From Bacteroidota bacterium (lineage in GTDB: Bacteria; Bacteroidota; Bacteroidia; Bacteroidales; UBA7960), in the NCBI GenBank assembly GCA_007693555.1, contig REDJ01000138.1, forward strand, positions 1-35,296: 35,296 nt of DNA. Direction: 5' to 3'. The translations under genes were made by a program, and so were the position numbers. Of the stretch, positions 1 to 5,859 are shown piece by piece. Under the pieces are notes generated by a model. That model saw only the letters and a program-made list of their open reading frames with translations. It made no database searches and was not told the DNA's origin. How positions within the stretch are numbered: position 1 is the stretch's first letter; each line of letters starts with the position of its first letter.

Positions 1-2
1 TC

Positions 3-920
3 ATTGCACTTGCACAAGACTTAGAAGAACGTTTTGATAATAAACAACTTAAAGACCTTGAAGGATTAGGTGATTATAATTTAGGTAAATCTAAGGGCGA
101 ACAGAGATATCGCAAGTGGTGTTTAAATAATAAACTCTTTTTGAATCCAATAAACGATATTTCAATCGAATCAATAGCCGCAAATGACTGTATTTTATTG
201 CCAGCTATGACATTAGAATATGACCAAACTCCGGTTTATCAAACAATTTTTAATCAGATAAAACAGGAATTTGTTACTGGTAGATTTTTATTATATGATG
301 TCATAACACAATTACGGAGACATTATTCAGATAATGGAAACCTACAAATGGATACTCTTGATTATGCAACATATTCATTCAGCATTGAAAAAGTCAAAAT
401 TGCGTTTAGAATGTGTTACTCAATTCTTGACAAAATTGGTTATTTGCTCAATGATTACTTAGATTTAGGATATAAACCTGACCAAGTTTCTTTCAGAAAA
501 ATTTGGTATATCTACAAAAAGAATAAACCTGTTGGATTAAATACTAAAGTATCAAACACTAAAAATTGGGCTTTTAGAGGGCTTTTTTGGTTAAGTAAGG
601 ATTTATATGAAAAACATGATTTAGAATTTGTCTCTTCAATAGAACCTGACGCAAAAGATCTAGCCTTGATGAGAAATTTTATTGAGCATAAATCATTTAA
701 AACAGTTGAATTTGGAGAGCTGAGTTTTGTGGATAATGGATTAACCTTTTTGATTTCAAGAGCAGAGTTTGAATTGCGAACGATTAAATTGTTCAGACTT
801 GTAAGAGCCGCTATGATTTATTTGTCACTTGGTATAAATCAAGAGGAAAGCAAAAAAGCAAATGATAGACCTACAATGCCAGTTTATTTTATAGATTTAA
901 AAGATAACTCTAAATACTAA
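3..920 (+). CDS. LA2681-like HEPN domain protein, 5' end outside window (partial)
   Basis: The reading frame is open from the first complete codon (base 3) to the TAA at 918-920, so the gene begins before the window; the TTG at 141 is an internal codon, not a start. The visible part is about 305 residues. The segment KWCLNNKLFLNPINDI (about residues 37-52 of the visible part) followed by a helical, Arg/Tyr-rich domain resembles the LA2681-type HEPN family, whose members usually carry N-terminal TPR-like helices. HEPN domains are commonly RNases or RNA-binding modules in defence and stress systems, but no clear R-x4-6-H catalytic motif was confirmed here, so activity is not claimed. By eye the coding sequence is more AT-rich than era or tex, which suggests horizontal acquisition. 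It is followed by non-coding DNA and the tRNA array, with no operon partner visible. The family call is from memory of the motif. Confidence 0.6.
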   Translation: MALAQDLEERFDNKQLKDLEGLGDYNLGKSKGEQRYRKWCLNNKLFLNPINDISIESIAANDCILLPAMTLEYDQTPVYQTIFNQIKQEFVTGRFLLYDVITQLRRHYSDNGNLQMDTLDYATYSFSIEKVKIAFRMCYSILDKIGYLLNDYLDLGYKPDQVSFRKIWYIYKKNKPVGLNTKVSNTKNWAFRGLFWLSKDLYEKHDLEFVSSIEPDAKDLALMRNFIEHKSFKTVEFGELSFVDNGLTFLISRAEFELRTIKLFRLVRAAMIYLSLGINQEESKKANDRPTMPVYFIDLKDNSKY

Positions 921-1278
921 CAATAGAATAACTCAATGCAAACAGCACCTGATCATATACACGGAAAGTTAGATTTAATAATAATGTTGTAAGCTTCCCC
1001 TTTTTGGTACACTAAAAAAGTAGATTTTTTCATTTAGTTTGATAGTATTATTTAAAGGTTTTTCTGGTTTTGCAAGACTTTCTTTTCTGCAAGCCATTTC
1101 CCGGCAGCTTTCGCTAAAGTATTTCTGTACGAGACGCTTTTTTTGGAAAAAAAGTTACTTGCCTTAAAAGCAACCACTGCATAAGCTACTTTAAAGAATT
1201 GATATCCTGAAAGAAATTTCAACGGAACAATACGACCTCCGAAAACCGTCCCCCATACGTCCCCCAAAAAAGACAAAA
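921..1278. other. Intergenic stretch without a convincing gene
   Basis: AT-rich sequence between the HEPN gene and the tRNA-derived array. The only open frame is an 81-codon minus-strand frame (1052-1297) whose first codons lie inside the terminator hairpin at 1279-1305. Its hydrophobic/basic translation (for example FKVAYAVVAFKASNFF) matches no family I recognise. It may be a decayed gene end or chance. No promoter-like match was identified. Confidence 0.4.
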
Positions 1279-1312
1279 CCCCTGAAATATTTGCCATTTC
1301 AGGGGTTTTTTT
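1279..1312. terminator. Intrinsic terminator closing the tRNA-derived array
   Basis: Stem CCCCTGAAAT (1279-1288) pairs perfectly with ATTTCAGGGG (1296-1305) around a 7-nt loop, with a T7 run on the plus side and a TTTTG tract on the minus side. It lies just beyond module 1, in the same relation to it as the other terminators have to their modules when read on the minus strand. Confidence 0.75.
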
Positions 1313-1400
1313 AGTAGCGGGGACAGGATTATTCGAGCTATCGCTCTCATGAACTCGTCGCCAAATTGGCTCCTCGGTTCGAACCTGCGAACTTCTTAGA
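1313..1400 (-). repeat. tRNA-fMet 3'-end module 1 (type A cassette)
   Basis: Read on the minus strand, the module carries the T-stem halves GCAGGTTCGAA and AATCCTGTCCCCGC of the initiator tRNA at 1868-1939, but about 49 bp are inserted in the T-loop. The insert has the framework CGAACCGAG - hairpin - CGAGTTCATGAG - hairpin - CGAATAATCC. In type A the hairpins are GCCA/TGGC and GAGC/GCTC. The terminator at 1279-1312 follows it. Confidence 0.8.
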
Positions 1401-1416
1401 AGTCATAAAAAAACAA

Positions 1417-1445
1417 AACCCTTCAGCAAAAAATGCTGAAGGGTT
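1417..1445 (-). terminator. Intrinsic terminator of tRNA-derived module 2
   Basis: Perfect 11-bp stem AACCCTTCAGC / GCTGAAGGGTT with a 7-nt A-rich loop. On the minus strand it is followed by TTTTGTTTTTTT, so it should stop transcription leaving module 2. The same terminator occurs at 1692-1720. Confidence 0.75.
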
Positions 1446-1449
1446 TCTT

Positions 1450-1531
1450 AGTAGAGGGGACAGGATTATTCGGCCTCACGGCCTCATGAACTCGGCACTA
1501 TCGTGCCTCGGTTCGAACCTGCGACCTTCGG
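1450..1531 (-). repeat. tRNA-fMet 3'-end module 2 (type B cassette)
   Basis: Same framework as module 1, with different hairpins: GGCAC/GTGCC with loop GATA, and GGCC/GGCC with loop GTGA. The flanking tRNA similarity reaches into the variable loop (CCGAAGGTCGCAGG on the minus strand), which is further than in type A. The acceptor side reads CCCCTC instead of CCCCGC, so it could not form the normal acceptor stem. Confidence 0.8.
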
Positions 1532-1547
1532 TGGGGGCAAAAAAATA

Positions 1548-1578
1548 AAGCCCGTCAACCTTTCAGGCTGACGGGCTT
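1548..1578 (-). terminator. Intrinsic terminator of tRNA-derived module 3
   Basis: AAGCCCGTCA (1548-1557) pairs with TGACGGGCTT (1569-1578). On the minus strand the stem is followed by TATTTTTTT. It is homologous to the terminator of the intact tRNA gene (1823-1851) but has a different loop. Confidence 0.75.
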
Positions 1579-1587
1579 ATGTTACCT

Positions 1588-1675
1588 AGTAGCGGGGACA
1601 GGATTATTCGAGCTATCGCTCTCATGAACTCGTCGCCAAATTGGCTCCTCGGTTCGAACCTGCGAACTTCTTAGA
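1588..1675 (-). repeat. tRNA-fMet 3'-end module 3 (type A cassette)
   Basis: Second copy of the type A module, 275 bp from module 1 and seemingly identical to it over the whole cassette. Modules 1-2 (1313-1587) and 3-4 (1588-1862) form a tandem duplication. Confidence 0.8.
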
Positions 1676-1691
1676 AGTCATAAAAAAACAA

Positions 1692-1720
1692 AACCCTTCA
1701 GCAAAAAATGCTGAAGGGTT
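1692..1720 (-). terminator. Intrinsic terminator of tRNA-derived module 4
   Basis: Same 11-bp stem as at 1417-1445 with an A-rich 7-nt loop; the minus-strand downstream side is TTTTGTTTTTTT. Confidence 0.75.
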
Positions 1721-1724
1721 TCTT

Positions 1725-1806
1725 AGTAGAGGGGACAGGATTATTCGGCCTCACGGCCTCATGAACTCGGCACTATCGTGCCTCGGTTCGAACCTGCAAC
1801 CTTCGC
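1725..1806 (-). repeat. tRNA-fMet 3'-end module 4 (type B cassette)
   Basis: Second copy of the type B module, nearest to the intact tRNA gene. It differs from module 2 only near its outer end (GCAACC for GCGACC in the T-stem region, and GCTGGGGTC for GGTGGGGGC beyond). The hairpin cassette itself is unchanged. Confidence 0.8.
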
Positions 1807-1822
1807 TGGGGTCAAAAAAATA

Positions 1823-1851
1823 AAGCCCGTCAACAGATAGTTGACAGGCTT
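1823..1851 (-). terminator. Terminator of the initiator tRNA gene
   Basis: On the minus strand AAGCCTGTCAA pairs with TTGACGGGCTT, followed by TATTTTTTT, starting about 17 nt past the tRNA 3' end. One pair is a G.U wobble in minus-strand RNA but a C/A mismatch on the plus strand, which indicates that it works on the minus-strand transcript. Confidence 0.75.
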
Positions 1852-1867
1852 ACCTTATTAACCTTAG

Positions 1868-1939
<72 letters not shown>

Positions 1940-2013
1940 ATATATTTTTAAAAGCTGTTTGCTTTGTTTTCCTAAGAACGATGCAAAACCGGTTTTTCCC
2001 TTTTTTGCAGGTG

Positions 2014-2044
2014 CAAAGATACAACATTTTTTGTCACTGACAAA
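2014..2044 (-). promoter_or_regulatory. Promoter of the initiator tRNA gene
   Basis: On the minus strand TTTG (2041-2044) is followed after 19 nt by TATCTTTG (2014-2021). Both elements and the spacing fit the Bacteroidota TTTG/TAnnTTTG consensus. Transcription would begin near 2007, about 68 nt before the mature tRNA 5' end. Confidence 0.75.
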
Positions 2045-2212
2045 CTATATTCTGGTGAAGTGAATTAAAATCGTAATTTTGTAATTCTTTGCAAAATTGT
2101 CTGGTTTAATTATAATTGGCATTACAATTCAGCCAGATTGGCTTTGCCGAGCTTACGGTTCCTCACTACGTTCGGAATGACAGTTAACTATAAAGATAAG
2201 GATAGGGCTGGT

Positions 2213-2235
2213 GGGGGGGGGGGGGGCCCCCCCCC
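2213..2235. repeat. Homopolymer tract G14C9
   Basis: Fourteen G followed directly by nine C, about 50 nt upstream of the era start codon. It is self-complementary and stands in an otherwise AT-rich intergenic region. It could be a slippage-prone tract or a sequencing/assembly artefact. Confidence 0.9.
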
Positions 2236-2285
2236 GAAGATAAAATGAATTCTCAGGTATTGTCTACTTTTCAATCAATAATCAT

Positions 2286-3158
2286 ATGCATAAATCCGGC
2301 TTTGTAAATATTCTTGGCAAACCCAATGTGGGCAAATCTACTTTAATGAATGCCCTGCTGGGCGAAAAGCTTTCCATCATAACTCCCAAAGCCCAGACCA
2401 CCCGCCACCGCATACTGGGGATTGCCAATGATGATGACTACCAGATAGTATTTTCCGATACCCCGGGCATCATCAAGCCGGGTTACAAGCTGCAGGAACA
2501 TATGATGAGTTTTGTGTACAGTGCCCTGGAAGATGCCGACCTGTTTATCCTGATGACTGAGCCTGACAATGACTTTACCGATGAGAAAACGCTGACAAAA
2601 CTCAAAAACACGAGCATACCGGTCATGCTGCTCATAAACAAGATCGACCTGACCACAATGGAAAAAGTAATTGCCAAAAGCGAACAGTGGAAACGTGATT
2701 TCCCTTCATTTATGGTACTACCCGTTTCGGCCCTCAACAATTTCAACCTGGATAAGGTGATGGACAAAATACTGGAGGTAATCCCTGAAAATCCTCCCTA
2801 CTTCCCCAAGGATGAACTGACCGACCGCCCCCTGCGCTTTTTTGTGGCGGAAATTGTAAGGGAAAAAATCCTGCTCAATTACCAGAAAGAGATCCCCTAC
2901 TCAGTAGAAGTATCAGTTGAGGAATACCGGGAAGAGGAAAAGCTGGTTCGCATCAGGTGTGTCATATATGTGGCCCGCAATTCACAGAAGGGCATCCTGA
3001 TAGGCCACAAAGGAAGCGCCCTGAAAAAAATCGGCACCCAGGCCCGAAAGGATATTGAAGAGTTCATCGGTAAGCAGGTTTTTATAGAACTCCACGTGAA
3101 GGTAAGCAAAAACTGGCGGGATGATGAAATGCAACTGGGGCGGTTTGGATATAGGTAG
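2286..3158 (+). CDS. era: GTPase Era
   Basis: Era is a GTPase that binds 16S rRNA near its 3' end and assists maturation of the 30S ribosomal subunit. The 290 residues match the usual Era length. G1 is GKPNVGKST (11-19), G3 is DTPG (58-61), G4 is NKID (118-121), and SA in VLPVSAL serves as G5. The C-terminal third is a KH-type RNA-binding domain with GHKGSALKKIG (roughly 237-247). The ATG at 2286 gives the short N-terminus typical of the family. The gene stands alone, converges on tex, and ends before a strong terminator at 3295-3333. The G14C9 tract lies between it and any upstream promoter; TACTTTTC at 2265-2272 is a one-mismatch -7 candidate only. Confidence 0.97.
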   Translation: MHKSGFVNILGKPNVGKSTLMNALLGEKLSIITPKAQTTRHRILGIANDDDYQIVFSDTPGIIKPGYKLQEHMMSFVYSALEDADLFILMTEPDNDFTDEKTLTKLKNTSIPVMLLINKIDLTTMEKVIAKSEQWKRDFPSFMVLPVSALNNFNLDKVMDKILEVIPENPPYFPKDELTDRPLRFFVAEIVREKILLNYQKEIPYSVEVSVEEYREEEKLVRIRCVIYVARNSQKGILIGHKGSALKKIGTQARKDIEEFIGKQVFIELHVKVSKNWRDDEMQLGRFGYR

Positions 3159-3294
3159 TTTTTTCACCGGGGAGACGCAAAGGCGCGGAGTTCGCAGAGA
3201 ATTTATTTTTGATTTAGCTTTGCTGAGCTCGGCTGCGGCTGGATTCAGATTTTTGATTTATGAAAGCCGGGGATGCATATAGGCGTATATTTTC

Positions 3295-3333
3295 CTCCGG
3301 GTACGACTCCAGTTCGTGCCCGGAGTTTTTTTT
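3295..3333 (+). terminator. Intrinsic terminator of era
   Basis: CTCCGGGTACGA (3295-3306) pairs with TCGTGCCCGGAG (3314-3325), with one G.U wobble, around a 7-nt loop and followed by T8. The T-run is on the plus-strand side, as expected for era. Confidence 0.85.
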
Positions 3334-3334
3334 A

Positions 3335-3394
3335 AATCCCCCTGGCCCCCTTTAAAAAAGGGGGAATCCCCCTGGCCCCCTTTAAAAAAGGGGG
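3335..3394. repeat. Two tandem 30-bp palindromic units
   Basis: Two perfect copies of a 30-bp unit made of AATCCCCCTGG followed by CCCCCTTTAAAAAAGGGGG. The second part is a near-perfect inverted repeat (CCCCCTTT / AAAGGGGG). Confidence 0.9.
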
Positions 3395-3420
3395 AATAGG
3401 CCGGTATTTACTTCGGGCTT

Positions 3421-3484
3421 CAACTTTTCAACTTTTCAACTCTTCAACTCTTCAACCCATCAACCCATCAACCCATCAACCAAT
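3421..3484. repeat. 8-bp-period tandem repeat
   Basis: Eight consecutive octamers: CAACTTTT twice, CAACTCTT twice, CAACCCAT three times, then CAACCAAT. A ninth degenerate unit (AAACTCAT) runs into the tex stop codon at 3492-3494. The stepwise change between neighbours suggests growth by slippage plus point mutation. Confidence 0.9.
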
Positions 3485-3491
3485 AAACTCA

Positions 3492-5621
3492 TCAACCTTC
3501 CTTCATACTCATCTGTATCCGCTTCCTCGCCACATCCACGTCCAGTATGGTTACCATCACTTTCTGGTTGAGACTTACCACTTCAGAGGGGTTGCTGATA
3601 TATCGGTCGGCCATCTGGCTGATGTGTACCAGTCCATCCTGGTGGGCGCCCACATCTACGAATGCGCCAAAGGCAGTGATATTGGTTACGATACCGGGCA
3701 GTTTCATCCCAGAGCGCAGGTCTTGAATACTTTTTACCGACGGGTCAAACTCAAATACTTCGATTTCCTTGCGCGGATCGCGTCCTGGCTTGGCTAGTTC
3801 GGCCATGATGTCTTTCAGTGTGGGCAGTCCGGCCCTATCGGTTTTGTATTTTTCCAGTACGATCTGTTTGCGGAGGTCTTCCTTTTTCATAAGGTCATCC
3901 ACTGCCACCCCCAGGTCTTTGGCCATGGCTTTCACAATATGATAACTTTCAGGGTGCACAGCGCTTCTATCGAGGGGGTTTTTACTCTGGCTGACCCTGA
4001 GGAAGCCTGCTGCCTGCTCAAAGGCTTTTTCACCAAAGCGCGGAACTTTCTTTAACGCCTCGCGCGATTCGAAGGGTCCGTTTTCATTGCGGTATTCCAC
4101 AACATTTTTTGCAAGCACGGGGCCCAGCCCTGACACATAGGTAAGCAACTCCTTGCTTGAGGTATTTACTTCCACCCCCACGGCATTCACTGAGCTGATA
4201 ACCACATCGTCCAGGCTGTTTTTCAGTAGTTTCTGATCCACATCGTGCTGGTACTGCCCCACCCCGATGGATTTGGGATCGATCTTTACCAGTTCGGCCA
4301 GCGGGTCGGCCAGGCGGCGGCCAATACTCACGGCGCCACGCACTGTAACATCATAATCGGGGAACTCTTCCCGGGCAACAGCTGATGCCGAATACACCGA
4401 TGCACCACTCTCATTGACCATTACAGCCATGATATCTTTGGGAAAACGAATGCTGCGAACCAGCGATTCGGTTTCACGCCCGCCTGTGCCGTTGCCGATG
4501 GCAATGGCTTCAATATTATAGGCATTTACCAGGCTTTGTATCTTGGCAGCCGCCTCCCTGCGTTTGTTGTGGGGCGGGTGGGGATAAATATTTTCGTTGT
4601 GAAGCAGTTTTCCCTGCTTATCCAGGCATACAACCTTGCAACCGGTGCGCAATCCCGGATCGATGGCCAGGATATTTTTCTGCCCCAGCGGTGGTGCAAG
4701 CAGCAACTGACGGAGATTTTGAGCAAACACCCTGATGGCTTCCTCATCGGCTTTTATTTTGAAAAGCTGTCGCATTTCCGTTTCCATGGAAGGTGCCATC
4801 AATCTTTTATATGCATCCTTAACCGCCATTTCCACCTGCTGTGATGCCTCATTGCGGCCTTTTACAAACATGGGTTCCAGGATTTCCAGTGCGTCAACCT
4901 CTTCAGGTTGGATTGCCACCTTAAGGAAGCCCTCATTCTCTCCCCTGAACATGGCAAGAATGCGATGCGAAGGGGCTTTGGCTGCCGGCTCCGACCAGTC
5001 GAACCAGCTTTCATATTTTTGTCCTTCCTCCTCCTTTCCTTTTGCCACTTTGCAGATGATCATGCTTTTTCGTTCATTGAGCCTGCGGATTTTCTGTCGT
5101 GCCGTTGCATTTTCATTGACCCATTCGGCAATGATATCCCTTGCCCCTGCCAGGGCCGACTCCACATCGGGCACATCCTTTTCATCACTTACAAAGGCAA
5201 GGGCTTTTTCTTCAATGTCCACATTGTTTTGAGCAAATAAGATATGGGCCAGGGGCTCCAGCCCCTTTGCCATGGCCATTGTGGCACGGGTTTTCCGTTT
5301 GGGCCGGTAAGGCAGATACAGGTCTTCGAGAACTGCCATGGTAGCGGCGTTTCGTATTTCTTTCTCCAACTCAGGTGTGAGCTTTTCCTGTTCGCGTATG
5401 CTGTTCAGAATGGTTTCACGGCGCTTATCCAGTTCCTCAAGTTGATGAAAGCGATCGCGGATAAGGGTGATCTGCGTTTCGTCAAGCGAGCCGGTCATCT
5501 CTTTGCGGTAGCGTGAAATAAAAGGGATGGTAGCTCCCTGTTGAAGAAGCGCAATAGTTTTTTGCACCTGCCAGGATTTCAGGCCGGTTTCTGATGACAA
5601 TATTTCAATGTAATTTTCCAT
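3492..5621 (-). CDS. tex: Tex family S1 RNA-binding transcription accessory protein
   Basis: Tex is a conserved cytoplasmic nucleic-acid-binding protein implicated in transcription and tolerance of toxin expression. The 709 residues show the full family layout: N-terminal Tex helices (PFISRYRKEMTG near 36-47), a YqgF/RNase H-like domain (ILAIDPGLRTGCKV near 325-338), helix-hairpin-helix motifs (LLTYVSGLGPVLAKNVVEYR, then FESREALKKVPRFG), and a C-terminal S1 domain (GIVTNITAFGAFVDVGAHQDGLVHISQ split across roughly 643-670). The ATG at 5621 is chosen over the in-frame TTG at 5645 because a -7 match at 5650-5657 puts transcription start near 5644, so the TTG would be at or before the mRNA start. 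The gene appears monocistronic. Confidence 0.96.
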   Translation of the reverse strand: MENYIEILSSETGLKSWQVQKTIALLQQGATIPFISRYRKEMTGSLDETQITLIRDRFHQLEELDKRRETILNSIREQEKLTPELEKEIRNAATMAVLEDLYLPYRPKRKTRATMAMAKGLEPLAHILFAQNNVDIEEKALAFVSDEKDVPDVESALAGARDIIAEWVNENATARQKIRRLNERKSMIICKVAKGKEEEGQKYESWFDWSEPAAKAPSHRILAMFRGENEGFLKVAIQPEEVDALEILEPMFVKGRNEASQQVEMAVKDAYKRLMAPSMETEMRQLFKIKADEEAIRVFAQNLRQLLLAPPLGQKNILAIDPGLRTGCKVVCLDKQGKLLHNENIYPHPPHNKRREAAAKIQSLVNAYNIEAIAIGNGTGGRETESLVRSIRFPKDIMAVMVNESGASVYSASAVAREEFPDYDVTVRGAVSIGRRLADPLAELVKIDPKSIGVGQYQHDVDQKLLKNSLDDVVISSVNAVGVEVNTSSKELLTYVSGLGPVLAKNVVEYRNENGPFESREALKKVPRFGEKAFEQAAGFLRVSQSKNPLDRSAVHPESYHIVKAMAKDLGVAVDDLMKKEDLRKQIVLEKYKTDRAGLPTLKDIMAELAKPGRDPRKEIEVFEFDPSVKSIQDLRSGMKLPGIVTNITAFGAFVDVGAHQDGLVHISQMADRYISNPSEVVSLNQKVMVTILDVDVARKRIQMSMKEG

Positions 5622-5649
5622 AGAAAAAGAAAAGTTGTAAATCAAGGGG

Positions 5650-5657
5650 CAAACCTA
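5650..5657 (-). promoter_or_regulatory. Putative -7 element for tex
   Basis: TAGGTTTG on the minus strand fits TAnnTTTG. No convincing -33 element is seen. The predicted leader is about 23 nt to the ATG at 5621. Confidence 0.5.
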
Positions 5658-5742
5658 CATAATTTTTTATTATTGTCAGATTGAAAAAAAGGGATACTTT
5701 GCCACTACCAATCCTTCTTAAACACTGATCTCAATAAAAGCT

Positions 5743-5770
5743 TGTCATGCTGAGCAAAGCGAAGCATCTG
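5743..5770. repeat. Dispersed-type intergenic repeat fragment
   Basis: TGTCATGCTGAGCAAAGCG followed by AAGCATCTG between the divergent tex and crtI. From memory, close variants recur between genes in many Bacteroidota genomes. Related but degenerate sequence occurs at 2159-2182 and 24818-24864. Confidence 0.5.
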
Positions 5771-5821
5771 GTTATTTTTACCGGACACTATGATATTTTT
5801 TCCAATTACATACAACTTTCT

Positions 5822-5829
5822 TATATTTG
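5822..5829 (+). promoter_or_regulatory. -7 element of the crtI-crtB-crtD operon
   Basis: TATATTTG matches TAnnTTTG exactly. The T-rich stretch about 20 nt upstream is at best a degenerate -33 element. The predicted start near 5835 gives a 25-nt leader to the GTG at 5860 and excludes the TTG at 5827, which lies inside the element. Confidence 0.6.
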
Positions 5830-5859
5830 ACTTGTTTACAATTGATAAAAGCACAAGAG

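Larger units (their letters stand above)
3159..3491. other. Repeat-rich region between era and tex
   Basis: No gene is seen. In order it holds a fragment reading GACGCAAAGGCGCGGAG that looks like a dispersed repeat, the era terminator (3295-3333), a 30-bp palindromic unit present twice (3335-3394), and an 8-bp-period repeat (3421-3484) that runs up to the tex stop codon. Confidence 0.7.

Noticed and set aside
1052-1297. 81-codon minus-strand frame before the array
   Set aside because: Starts inside a terminator stem, shows no promoter or recognisable family, and could be a chance or decayed frame.
1366-1548. Open frame encoding a 60-residue peptide within the tRNA-derived array, repeated almost identically at 1641-1823
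   Set aside because: It is the plus-strand translation of antisense tRNA-end modules and terminators; similar spurious peptides (with GDRI motifs) arise wherever such tRNA ends are read as protein.
1313-1862. CRISPR array or integron attC cassette array
   Set aside because: Units are not short repeats with unique spacers, and the two-hairpin cassette lies in a tRNA T-loop without attC R'/R'' boxes or an integrase.
4735-5240. Plus-strand frames of 110-165 codons within tex
   Set aside because: They are shadows of the tex coding strand; tex has complete domain evidence.
5827-5859. Longer N-terminus for crtI starting at TTG 5827
   Set aside because: The codon lies inside the predicted -7 box (5822-5829), so it would not be in the mRNA, and the extra residues precede the Rossmann strand without homology.
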